Below, piece by piece: positions 46,201 through 57,830 of a DNA stretch of 64,000 nt. Source of the DNA: Zygnema cylindricum. Its lineage: Eukaryota > Streptophyta > Zygnematophyceae > Zygnematales > Zygnemataceae. How positions within the stretch are numbered: position 1 is the stretch's first letter; the number at the start of each line of letters is the position of its first letter. Position numbers and translations under genes: made by a program. Below the pieces are notes generated by a model, which was not told the origin of the DNA, searched no databases, and was given only the letters and a program-made list of their open reading frames with translations. The stretch is taken from assembly GCA_037447655.1 (NCBI GenBank), contig JBBHKE010002973.1, positions 97,111 to 161,110 on the forward strand, written 5' to 3'.

Positions 46201-46800
46201 TACTCTAAAAATCACATCTTGCCCCACTAAACACTTCAAATCACTACATTTGGTGACCAATGCGTGAGCACGGACTTTCGCAAAATCAGATTATGTACCA
46301 TTTTGAAACCTAAAACAGAGTGGATCCTTTGTAATGCCCAAAACTGGTTTGGTAGTTCCCACTGATGTGAGTAAGCGTGTTGTGTTGGACTGAAGTTTAT
46401 CAGCTGTCAGACCTAGTTTTAGTGCAAAAGATGACCCCAAAATAAGTGGTTTAGCACCAGTGTCCAAAAGTGGTAATGACGGTGTGACACCATTGACTGA
46501 AAATGCCCCCTTTCCATTATCCAAAAAATTGATGTGTGGGTCAAGTGAACTTTGCTCTTCGGCAGAGATTGGCTTAAGAGCTTACAAATTGCGATTCATC
46601 TGCAAAGCTTGTAATGTTGCAGATGGGATGGATGAGGCGCTAGGTTTAAGATTGGGAGAATAGAAAATCATAGTAGATAGAATACACAATCTTTCCTTAA
46701 CCTCATGATTGCCCTGGATAGAGCAGTCAAGAATAGTGAGTGCTTCCGCCATAATGGTGGAAGCGGCTTCGGGCAAGTTAGTTACAGTCTCTTTAGAGAA
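46201..46800 (-). pseudogene. Gypsy-3 gag-like region and aspartic protease
   Basis: The frame at 46524-46291 reads AFSVNGVTPSLPLLDTGAK, PLILGSSFALKLGLT and VLGITKDPLCFRF, a retropepsin with LDTGA. The next frame begins VTKCSDLKCLVGQDVIF and passes into the methyltransferase domain. The upstream 46776-46582 piece resembles the gag-like segment of gypsy-2. The 5' end is not recognisable beyond about 46800. Confidence 0.65.
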
Positions 46801-47067
46801 TGATAATTGAATGGAGACAACGATCGAGGAGGGTGGGGGGAGTGAGGTGAGGGAGGGATATGGTAAATAAAGAAAGAAAATTTAAAAAAAATCATAAGGT
46901 TTTATGAGACTGTGGCGAAGGAAGGAGTGGGGGGGGAGGTAACGGTAGAGGAGGGTGAGGGAAGTGAGGCACGGAGAAGGATAGGTAGGAAGAGGGAGAT
47001 AGCAAAAGGTAATCGGAAGGTGAATGATGATAAAACGACCTATATGTCCCCTCAACTTTGGGTAGCG
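46801..47067 (+). other. Purine-rich flank, possibly 5' end of the pogo-like element
   Basis: The sequence is unusually G- and A-rich (gaggagggtgggggg and similar). It ends with tagcgacgag, which contains half of the 8-bp arm of the palindromes around the transposase at 60-63 kb. Copia F was inserted immediately after. Confidence 0.3.
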
Positions 47068-47072
47068 ACGAG

Positions 47073-48138
47073 TGTAACTCTGAGACCTCCATAGGTCCTC
47101 ACAATGGACAGCTTGCAAGAAGCCTCTACGATAACCGTGACCCCTTTGTGTTTCACCAAGAATAACTGCCACCCTCGCAGACAAAAACTCTGACCACCTT
47201 CACCCATGTGAAGGAAATACTATTTTGAGTCGATAGCAAAAAGAATATCTGAATTTGCTCCCTTGAGCAATATGTTATGGAGGGTCAAAGTTGACATTTT
47301 GTACAATAGCTATCTAGGAGAGAGGGTCCTATCTACCAAATTTTTCTAAGTCCTATCTCTCTCTAAAACTCCATCTACTAATGTACGGCACCAATGATAT
47401 TACACTGCCGTACACAAAGGTACAGCTGCCGATGTACTTTATGTACGAATATTGTACGACATTGCCTAGATGTCGACACATATCATTTTCGAATTTGGTC
47501 CCGTAATCCTCGAAGATGCCGCAATCCAACGTAATCGTGCCACGTGTCATCCGATGTGGCGATGACCACAAATCGCCGAGTTTCTCTTCTGCTATCTCGA
47601 CTTTCTTCCCGGCCGTCCGATTGAATGCATATTTAAATCATAGCCGTAATAAATACTTGCGAGGTATTCATTTCGTTATAGAAACAAAATGCGCGGTACT
47701 CGTTTCTTATCCATACCGCAATCCGTACTTTTACATAACTAAATCTATGTATCCCGTAAATAAATGCCGTTAAATGAATTATCCTACGTGGTAACTTTTG
47801 AATAAATAACAAATCCTGTAGCATGTAACACTAGTCCTAAACTTAATGGATAAGTCTGCAGGCTACCAGCGCCCTAACGGTCGGCAGGTACCATGATCAA
47901 ATCCAAGGTCCTTCATCATCCTTTTTAGCAAATAAATTACCTATCCGTAAATCAACTAATATATTTCCCGTAAACCTCTGGTAAGACTAGGTAGACATGG
48001 CTCTTGCTTGCACTCCAACTTCTTAGTGACTGCAACAAGTGTGGGAATTGGAGAGAGAGGTTAGAGGCAGACTGCCTCCGCTTCTTTTTGTATTCAATTT
48101 AGACCTAGAAATTATTCAAATATCCATCGATTTATACA
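47073..48138 (-). repeat. Copia F 3' LTR
   Basis: It begins TGTAACTCTGAG and ends TTTATACA. The antisense tRNA-like module has TGGATAAGTC at 47847, TGATCAAATCC at 47894 and TTTTT at 47922. Confidence 0.8.
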
Positions 48139-48151
48139 CTCCCCTTATTTT

Positions 48152-50870
48152 TTAGTCAATCTTTAATTTCAAACCACACTTCTTCTTGCATAAAATTAGC
48201 TTAGGGGAAGGCACAAGTTTGGTCATCATATGTGCTACCATCTCGCTATCTGGTGGGTACTCTAAACTGATTATTTTGTTTTCTACTTTCTCTTTAACAA
48301 AGCTTAGTCTAATGTCCATGAGTTTAGCTTTAAAATGATGTTTAGGATTGGCAGAAATAGCGATTGCTGATTGATTATCACAAAACAAATTCTGCACACC
48401 ACTCTTAAGGTCACCAAGCTCACCAAGCAACGACTTGACCCACATCAATTCTTTTATAGCAGAGCAAAAGGCCATAAACTCAGCCTCCATGGTTGACTGA
48501 GCAATAACCTTTTGCTGTTTGCTACTCCAACAGCAAGCCCCATCACCCACATATAATACATATCCAGAATTGCATCTCCTCATCAGAGCATCACCATAAC
48601 TGGCATCACTCCAAGTAGTGATGTCAGTATTCTCCCCACCCAAATGCAACTATAGATCCCTAGTTCCTATCAAATATCTAGGGAATCTCTTAGCTGCCTC
48701 CCAATCCTTCTTTGTGGGAGCATTTAGACTTCTACTCAACACTCTTATAGCCGCTGCTAAATCGGGCGGGGTACAGTACATAAAATAGATTAGGCTTCAC
48801 ACTACTTGCCTATAAGGAATAGTCTGCATGAAATTCTGTTCTTCGGGACTTAATTCCTCGTCTAAGACTAAGACTCATTCTTCCTCACTCCCCTCACTTC
48901 CCTTCTTTAACTTCATTAGAGTTGTACAACTATTAGTTTTATCCATATGAAATTTTTCAAGCATGTTCCCTATTGTTTCATTTTGAGTCAATCTTATAAT
49001 CTTTCTTTCTCGGTCTCTTTCTAATTCAATTCCCAAATTATATTTTGCTTCCACCATAACCTTCATTTCAAATCTCCCTTTAAGATATGTTTTCAATTTA
49101 TTAATTTTTTCCATTGATTTACATAAGAGAAGCAAATCATCAACATGAATTGCAATTAATATAACACCTTCCTCATCTTCAAAAACATAGGTTGAGTGAT
49201 CTAAGCTGATCCGGATATATCCCAAACCGGTAAGAAACTCATCAAGCTTCTTATTCCACTCTCGAGGCGCTTGTTTCAAACCATAAAGAGATTTAATCAG
49301 TCGGCATACCTTACTCTCCTCTACTTCCTCCACAAATCGTTCGGGTTGTCACATGAAGATCTCCTCTTCAAATTCTCCATGCAAAAAGGTTGTCTTGATG
49401 TCCATCTAGTGCACCTCCATGTCTTCCGCTGGTGCTAGGCTCAAAAGTATGCGGACGAAGGGAAATTTGACAACCGGGCCAAAGGTATCTTCGTAGTCGA
49501 TTTCTTCTTTCTGTGTAAATCCTTTTGTCACTAATCGGGCTTTATAACGCTCAATGGTGTTATCCATGTTTAGTTTTAATTTTAAAACCCACTTACAATC
49601 GATTGGTTTTTGATTGGGTGGAGAGTGCACTAGCTCCCAAGTATTGGCTGCCATAATTGAGACCATCTCCTCATTGATGGCTGTCTTCCACCCGGTTCTT
49701 TTCTGGACAAGCCATAAGTTTGAGGGTCATCTTGATGAGATAGGTTTGTTACCTTGCTATTAAACTATTTTTCTTCCAATCTTTTGCTACTTCTCCTTCC
49801 CCCCTCAAAATCTCTAGCTGGAATAGATAGTTCTCGTGGGTTCTTTTGAACAATCTCGGCTTCTCCCCTATCACTTGATTCCGAATCAATTTCCACCACG
49901 TCTTCCGCTTCGGGTAGAGTTACCGTTGGAGTTTTTGCAACAAAGTCCTTTTCGGTCTGATTTGTTACTATAGGAATATCATCTTTTCTAAAACTTGGAT
50001 AGTTAGGAAGTTGAAAGTCATCGGAATTTTCTGACTCAAATCTGATTTTTACTGACTTTGAATACTTAAAGGGGCCAAACAAACATTCCTACATCTATAA
50101 CTACTAGATGTTTTACTAAGATTATATCTTCTTTTTTTAGATCATAAACTCTATATCGTTTAACATCCTCATCATATCCTAATAAGTATCCCGGTTTTCC
50201 TTTAGGATCTAGCTTCTAATTAGACCGATCTGTATCTAGACTGAATACTTGACTGTTGAAAACCTTTTAGTGAGATATGTTTGGTTTCTGGCCGGTCCAT
50301 CTCTCATAAGGCATTTGGACTTTTATAGGTGAAGTAAGAACTCTATTTTTGAGGTAATTAGCATAGTTCATTGCTTATGCCCAAAACCTTTTTCCTATCT
50401 TTTTATCAGACAACATACTTTTAGCACTATCACCTAGTGTTCTATTTAACATTTCAGCTACCCCATTCTGTTCCGGGTTTTCTGGAACTGTCTTTTGGTG
50501 TTGGACTCCATCTCCCCTCAGAAAATCCTCAAACTGGTAAAAAGTATCTTATCCACCATTGTCACTCTTTACTCTCTTGATTGGAGTTTCATGGAGTTTT
50601 TCGCTCCATGCTTTATATTGTCTAGAACAATCCTAAGCTTTTGACTTTTCTTTCAAAAAATACAACGTGGAATACGAAAAAACAATCATCAGTGATAGTC
50701 ATCATAAATCTCTTCCCCCCCAGTGAGGGCACTTTGGCCAGTCCCCAAATATCACTGTGTACTAAATCTTGAATTTTTTCTCCCTTATAGGTGGTTGTTT
50801 TAGGAAAGGGCAATCTATGTGCTTTACCTTGAGCACATCCACTACAATCACTTAGATTCTAACTCTCACT
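48152..50870 (-). pseudogene. Copia F integrase, reverse transcriptase and RNase H, decayed
   Basis: Pieces include RNase H at 48649-48152 (SDASYGDALMRR, STMEAEFMA, CDNQSA) and RT at 49333-48875 (LYGLKQAPREWNKKLDEF, active site HVDD). RT N-terminus is at 49666-49406 and the acidic linker at 50082-49765. Integrase scraps lie at 50813-50600 and 50560-50440, with E kept in VAEMLNR. Numerous stops and frameshifts make it non-coding. Confidence 0.75.
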
Positions 50871-52371
50871 GAGCTAAATTTTCTTCTTTTCATTGCTTAA
50901 AATCAGCCTAAACATCCATTGGCTACCTTTTATATCGGTGAAATAAACTTCCTCCTCAAAACTACCAGTAAAGACTCCTTTCCTAGTGCTAGTAGCAAAA
51001 CACTTATCATCCAGTACGATGTAGAGATGAGGTTTTTGTTCAGCCCCAGAATAAACAATACATTGAAGAATGTAACTATGGATGTCTTTCCTTCTACTAA
51101 CACTTTCCGATCTTTCGATCCTACAAGAGTAGTAGTGAGTATCCTCCCATCCCCATACTCTTTCTCTACAGTGGGAATCTTTCTTATCTTAGTGAACAGG
51201 TGTTCATCCTTACACATGTTAATAGAGGCATCTGAATCTACAATCTAACCTGTTTCACCTTTCAATCCACCGAAAGCACATTTATGCTTTCGTGGAATTT
51301 TCTACCTCGTTTGTTGCTTCCTACTCCTCATCCAATAAGAGCTCATCGTCCTCGACTTCGGATTTCACCTCATGTACATGTTTCACAAGGGCTTTTTTCT
51401 TTCCTCTCGGGGTTCCACTAATCTGCCCCTCCTTTAACCGAAGCTTGGTTAGCATAATGCACTTCGCCAAATAGTGTTGTGGTTTCTTACAGAAATGACA
51501 TAAACCCTTGGGAGCCCTTGGTCCAAGCTTGTCCGTCTGATTTTTTTGCTCCCCCTCTGTAATTTCCGACCAGTCTCCGAGAATCCTTGTTCCTCCAATC
51601 GGTCCCAACTGCCAAGGCTTGCCCACTCTTTCCTCCTCTTCGGACCTCAATTATATTCTCCTGAACGATTATCATTCCCACCAGTGAGTTCCTTATCAAC
51701 CTTGAGTCCAGCAAGCCCTGTACACGGTTGACTATGTTCTCTAACTCATGGGGTAACTTCATTAGTAAATAGTTAACCTTTTCTTTTTCACTAAATTTTT
51801 TTCCAGCACTCTCTAACTCCATGACAAGTGTAACAAGCTCATTGCAAAAATCGAACATCTTCCCCCCTTTGTATATATACTCATTAACTTTCTAAACAGC
51901 CAACTGTTGTTGCTGAATCGTACCACTTCAGTACATCTCTATGAGAGCCATCCAAAGATAGGATGCCCTTTCTACCTGCAAATGAGGATATGCAAGCCTT
52001 TGAGTAAGATGGTTGAGAATGAAGTGCTTAGTTGCCATATTGTTGAACTACCAGGTATCAGTATCATTCTCCTCGTTCTTTGGAATAGATGACATGAATG
52101 CTGAACCAGTTGCTATTGGTATGTTCGTCTCATTTTTCGTTCCTTTGTCCACTTTCTCCCCTTCCTTTATCTCCTTTGTTGAAGATGGATCTGCTTTCCT
52201 TGTAAATCTGCTTCCTCCAAACCCAAGAGGGATTCGAAGACTTCATGGACGCCCCACTTGTCCACTTTCTATCCCCCAAATCCTTTTCTCGCATAGAACT
52301 TCTATCATCATACTTTCCTATTATATGAAGCCATTTCTATTAAAGATAGATACCATAGAGGGTGGGCCCAT
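50871..52371 (-). pseudogene. Copia F gag, zinc knuckle and protease, decayed
   Basis: Gag sequence begins at 52371 beside the primer-binding site (AGTTATGGGCCCACC). It shows ELESAGKKFSEKEKVNYLLMKLP at 51858 onward, CHFCKKPQHYLAKC as the zinc knuckle at about 51500, and MCKDEHLFTKIRKIPTVEKEYGDGRI at 51217-50930. Part of the pre-integrase region is deleted near 50880. Confidence 0.7.
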
Positions 52372-52375
52372 AACT

Positions 52376-52509
52376 TGTAACTATGAGACCTCCATAGGTC
52401 CTCAAAATGGACAGTTTGCAAGAAGCCTCTAAGATAATCCTAACCCCTTTGTGTTTCAGCAAGAATAACTCCCAACCTAGTAGACAAAAACACTAACCAC
52501 CTTCACCCT
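52376..52509 (-). repeat. Copia F 5' LTR, first part
   Basis: It begins TGTAACTATGAGACC and is interrupted at the ACCCT target of copia D. It resumes at 58727. Confidence 0.75.
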
Positions 52510-53400
52510 TGAAATTCTGTGGTCTCCATTGACCCACAGAATGAGCAGCGTATGTAAAGCCTCTAGGATAATATTTGCCCCTTCTACTTTCCCGCTGAAT
52601 AAGCGCCGCCCAGGCACACAAATATTCTGACCACTCTCACCCTTGTGAGGACAAGACTCCCCTGAGTCAAACGCAAAAAGAATCACTGAATTTGCTCACC
52701 CGAGCAGTAAGTTATGGCTGGTCAAAGATGACCTTTTTAGTTACAAGCTCTCTTAGAGAGAGAGGTACCTAAATATTACTAAGTCTCGGTCTGCCTACTC
52801 ACGACTACCTACTATTAAACCCTAGTCCAATAGAAACACTATAAAGTACAAGAAAGTACAATGGGCGATGTACTTATTGTACAACCATTGTACCACAAGG
52901 TCTACAAGGTGACACCTGTCATATCGGAAGCCATGGTTCCTCCTCCCATCTTCTCCGGTATCAAATAATGTGGCGCCACGTGGCACCCCGTGACGCTATA
53001 TCCGTATGCCGCCAAAAAGCTCACTTCGCGTGGCGGCTATAATGCCGACCGTCCGATCAAAACATATTTTACACGGTTCAGATTCGCGTACATGCAGAAA
53101 TTGCTCCTTTTGGTTAGTCTGCTGTTAATTAGTTGTTTCGTTAATGTTTATATATTTATGAAACCCGTAACGTGTATCGTTTCGTAAAGCCTTAATTTTT
53201 AAGGCGTAAGGCTATAAATAATCTAGAGGTCATAGGTTCAAATCTAGACCTAGGCATCATTTTAGCCAAAATACCCTAAACTGCAAAAACTGCCACTTTC
53301 TAAATATGGCGGCAGCCATGGCGCCACTTTGATCCTCACTCTCTTTCTTTAAAGCGAAACTAAAATAGGGAAGTGAACTATTAATTACCTATTTTCAACA
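52510..53400 (-). repeat. Copia D 3' LTR
   Basis: It begins TGAAATTCTG and ends TTTTCAACA. The B-box GGTTCAAATCT is at 53235 and a T-run at 53260. The A box is damaged here (aatttttaagg instead of aatggttaagg). Confidence 0.85.
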
Positions 53401-53413
53401 CTCCCCTTAATTC

Positions 53414-55282
53414 CTAGTCACTTTTCAATTTTAATCCACAGTTTTCTCTGCAATAAATGAACTTCGGGGAAGGCACTACTTTTGTCATCATGTCTGCAAT
53501 CATTTCTCTATCAGTTTTATGAACCAGTTTAATAATTTTATTTTCTACCTTCTCTCTGACAAAGCTTAGTCTAATATCCATATGCTTAGCTTTGAAGTGA
53601 TGTTTCGGATTAGCTGCAATCGAGATAACAGCTTGATTATCACAAAAAACATGTTGAGTTCCAGACTTCATGAACCCAAGTTCTTCAAGAAGAGATTTAA
53701 CCCACATTAATTCTTTGGTGGCAGCACAGGAAGCCATGTATTCAGCCTCCATAGTGGATTGAGCAACTACTTTTTGTTGCTTGCTACTCCAACAACATGC
53801 ACCGGATCCAATTTGCAACACATATCCAGTCGTACACCTCCTTAAAGGCACATCTCCATTACTGGCATCACTCCAAGTGCTGATGTCAGTTGTCTCCCCT
53901 CCCAAATGCAACCATAATTCCCTTGTCCCCACCAGATACCTCATCACCCTTTTGGCAGCCTCCCGGTCTCTCTTTCTTGGTTCATTTAGATTTCTACTAA
54001 GGACACCTACAGCTGCAGCTATATCCGGACGGGTACAGTTCATAAAATAAATTAAACTGCCTACAATCTGCCAATAAGGGATATTTTCCATAAATTTTCT
54101 TTCTATCTCGTCCATCTCATCATTAATGATGAATATTCCTCCCTCTTCACTCCCCTCACTCACTTTTTTCAAATCCATGGGAGTAGTACATCCGTTTGCT
54201 TTCTCCATTTGAAATTTTTCTAGCATATTACCGATTGCTTCTTTTTGAGTGAGTCTTATAATTCTATTCCCTCTATCTCTCTCCATTTGAATTCCCAAAA
54301 TGTACTTTGCTTCGCCAAGATCTTTCATATCAAAATTGCTTCTAAGATCCCGTTTTAGTTTGTTAATTTTATCTAAGGACTTGCTTAAGACTAACAAATC
54401 ATCCACATAAATAGCAATAAATATCACTCCATTCTCATCCTCAAATAAATATATAGAGTGATCTGAACTAATTCTGATATACCCCAAACCGGTCAGAAAT
54501 TCGTCGAGCTTTATATTCCACTGTCGCGGGGCTTGCTTAAGCCCATAGAGTGATTTTATCAGTTTGCAAACTTTGTTTTCTTCCCCACTTTCCACGAATC
54601 CTTCCGGTTGCCTCATGTAAATTTCTTCTTCCAACTCTCCGTGCAAAAAGGCAGTTTTAATATCCATCTGGTGGATTTCCATATCCTCCGCTGCGGCTAT
54701 ACTTAAAAGGATTCTAACAGAAGGAAATCTGACTACAGGTGCAAAGGTTTCTTCGTAGTCTATCCCCTCTTTCTGTGTATAACCTTTTGCAACTAACCTA
54801 GCTTTGTACCTCTCAATGGTATTATCCGGGTTTAATTTAAGTTTAAACACCCACTTACATCCGATCGGTTTTCGGTCCGGTGGACAATCTACCAACTCCC
54901 ATGTATTGGCTTCCATGATAGAGGCCATTTCTTCATTTATAGCTGTGATCCACCGGCTACTTTCTGGAGTGTTGATGGCCTCTAAGTATATTTGAGGTTC
55001 ATCTGGGTGAGACATCTTTGTGAGTTGGTTATTTACTTGTCTTTCTTGATGTCGTTTACTACTTCTTCTTCCCCCTTCAAAATCGGACGCCGGTATGGAA
55101 GGAATCCTTGGGTTTCGTTTTGGGAGATTTTCAGCTTCCCTATCTTCCAATTCCGGTGTCTCATCAAGTTCCTCATCGGTTTCCACTTCGTATTGTGGCG
55201 TTGCCTCGGATGTTGTCCTTTCCTCCTTCTCCTTTGGTAGATCTGCAGATTTTTCTTTTTCTCCCTCTTCCTTCTTCTCATT
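53414..55282 (-). pseudogene. Copia D reverse transcriptase and RNase H
   Basis: The 590-codon open frame (55186-53414) contains the linker FEGGRRSSKRHQERQ and [22 protein letters not shown]. It also has [36 protein letters not shown], and an intact YVDD in IAIYVDDLLVLS. RNase H keeps SDASNGDVPLRR, STMEAEYMA and CDNQAVISI. It lies in the same frame as the upstream protease-integrase part, separated by one TAA at 55283-55285. It should be functional in sequence apart from that stop. Confidence 0.85.
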
Positions 55283-56869
55283 TTAAAAGTCAAAGTCAGA
55301 AAATTGATCCGTTTCAAATCTGATTTTGACTTCCTTATTATATTTGAATGGATCAAGGGACTTCTCTTCATTCATCACCACTATGTGTTTTACCAAAATT
55401 TTATCTCTCTTTTTCAAGTCATACACTCGGTATCCTTTTGTGCTCTCATCATATCCTACAAGATATCCCGGTTTCCCTCTTCCCTCTAACTTCCATTTAG
55501 TCTTATCGGAATCCAAACTGTAGACTTGACTTCCGAACACTCTCAAACTAGACAAATCAGGCTTTCTTCCTGTCCACCTCTCATACGGAGTTTCCTCCTT
55601 ATTTGCTGAAGTTAAGACTCTATATTTGATGAAATTAGCATAGTTCATAGACTCAGCCCAAAACTGCAGCCCTATCCTCTTATCACTTAACATACTTCTG
55701 GACATATCTCCTAAAGTTCTATTCACTCTTCCTGCTACTCCATTTTGTTCCGGATTATAGGGAACTGTTTTCTCATGATGAATTCCTTCTTCTTTAAGAT
55801 ATTCTTCAAAATCCCTTGAGGTGTATTCTTTCCCATTATCACTTCTTATCTCTTTTATTGAGGTTTCATGTAGCTTTTCACTCCATACTTTATACTCTTT
55901 GAAACATCTTAATACCTCTGACTTATGTCTGAGAAAGTATACCTTCGTGTATCTAGACCAATCATCTGTGATAGTTAACATCCATCTCTTCCCCCCATGT
56001 GAAGCATACCTAGCAGGTCCCCAAACATCAGTGTGAACTAGATCTAATACTTTCTCTCTCCTAAATGTGGTTGCCTTTGGAAATGGAAGTCTATGAATCT
56101 TCCCTTGGGCACATCCACTACAATCATCAAAGGTCTCATCATCTTCAAAAGTAATACCCTCCACTATTCCCCTTTTTTTCATTTTCTTTAATCTATCTAG
56201 ATGCACATGCCCCAACCTTTTATGCCAAAGCATCATCTCACTTGCACACAAGTAGAGAACACTCTTTTCATTGCAAAGTACAATTCTGAACATTCCTTGA
56301 CTGCCCTTCTCAGCTATGAAATAAACCTCATTATCAAAGCTTGCTGTGAAGATTCCTTTCCTAGTTCCTGTTTCAAACTCCTTTTCATGTAGGACAGCTG
56401 TTGAGACTAGGTTCTTGCTAAGTTGTGGAATGTAAAGAACGTCTGAGAGTGTTACAATTGAGGCCTTTCCATCAACTAGAACCTTCAAGTCAACAGTTCC
56501 AACAAGACTTGTGGTTTCTACTCTACCATCTCCGTACTCTATCTCAACTGTTGGGATCTTTCTCAGTTTAGTGAACCACCGCTTATCTTTGCACATATGC
56601 ATTGAAGCCACTGAGTCTATGATCCACCCATCCTCGGGTGGATCCCTCTTACCTCCGAAAGCACACTTTTGTCTCCGTGGAATGTCGACATGCTTTTCAG
56701 TGTTTTTCGGATTAAGGAGAAGCTCCTCAAGCTCCTCTTCAGGTTCAGGCTTTTCTTCCACTTCCTCATCAAGAACTTGAGTCAGGAAAGCCTTTTTCTT
56801 TCCTCCGTCCTTTGAGGTTCCTTGACCATCTTTCAGTCGAAGATATGCAAGTCTGACACAATCTGCCAT
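55283..56869 (-). pseudogene. Copia D protease and integrase
   Basis: The 528-codon open stretch starts at the end of the zinc knuckle. Protease has IIDSVASMHM, where the usual DSGA reads DSVA. Pre-integrase has MLWHKRLGHVHLDRLKKMKKR and CSGCAQGKIHRLPFPK. Integrase has ITDDWSRYTKVY and IRSDNGKEYTS, but the third catalytic residue is G (VAGRVNRT, codon 55732-55730) instead of E. Two catalytic sites are therefore changed in an otherwise open frame. It ends with TAA at 55283. Confidence 0.85.
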
Positions 56870-57826
56870 ATAGTGTCCCGGTTTCTTGCAGAAGTGACAT
56901 AATCCTCCTCGAGAAGTTCCTCTCCCCTGTCTATCAAATCTGCCACCTCCTTGTCCTCTTCCACCAAAGTTTCGATATGGATCTTTCCCTCTCCCCTCAT
57001 CACGCTTCCGCCAATCAGCTCATGCAGACAATGCTTGAACACTTGGACTCCCTCTCCTAAGCTCTATGGTGCTTTCTTTCACTTAAATCATTCCCATTGT
57101 GTCATCCCAATTCCAATTGCTATCTCCTATGTCCTGCAATCGGTTAATGATATTCTCATACTCTTCAGGTAGTTTCATCATTAATGTGTTCACTCTTTGT
57201 CTCTCAGACCATGAGTTACCTGCACTCTCTAACTCTCCAAACAATGCTCCTAAATCATTGCAATAATTATCCATACTTCCTCCCTTATAAGTATAAGCTG
57301 CAATCTTATTTTCTGCCAACTGTTGCTGCTGCAATGATCCACTCTTATATTTGTTAACTAGTGATATCCAAATCTGAGATGACGATTTGACATGCATAAG
57401 GGGAATGGCAATGCCCTTTGCTACACTTTTAAGAATTAAGAGCTTAGCAACCTTGTCTTTGTAGTTCCACTTTTCATACTCTGATCTTTCGGTCTGAACC
57501 CTTGTCGTTGCTGTTGGTGGTGCTGCTGCCGGTATCGCCTTCGGCAATGGTGTTACTTGAGTTGCAACTCCTTCCTTTTCTCCTTCCATGACAATCTCTT
57601 CTCCGTCCTCATCTTCATCCTCGGTGATGGTGGCAGCTGTTCTACCAACTGTAGAGGCGGAGGTGCCAGAAAAACGTGTCCCTCCAAACCCAGGTGGAGG
57701 TGGGCATCGAATTTGTCCAGACACTATGCCCCATAGATGCTTCTCAAATAGTTCTCCCTCCATCATCATTTCCCAATAAAGAAAGTCTGATCCATCAAAT
57801 ATTGGCACCCTAGAGGGTGGGCCCAT
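56870..57826 (-). pseudogene. Copia D gag and zinc knuckle
   Basis: Gag starts at 57826 (MGPPSRVPIFDGSDFLYWE), 5 nt after the LTR. It stays open for 247 codons to a TAA at 57085-57083, and continues in frame with a second stop (TGA) near 57020. CHFCKKPGHYMADC, the CCHC knuckle, runs into the next open stretch. Motifs are typical of UBN2 gag: QQQQLAENKIAAYTYKGG, MKLPEEYENIINRLQ and WNWDDTMGMI. Confidence 0.85.
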
Positions 57827-57830
57827 AACC
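57812..57830 (-). promoter_or_regulatory. Copia D primer-binding site, half-tRNA type
   Basis: GGTTATGGGCCCACC follows the LTR on the minus strand, identical to copia A and C although the LTRs are unrelated at most positions. It fits the initiator tRNA-Met anticodon arm and includes the gag ATG. Confidence 0.75.
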
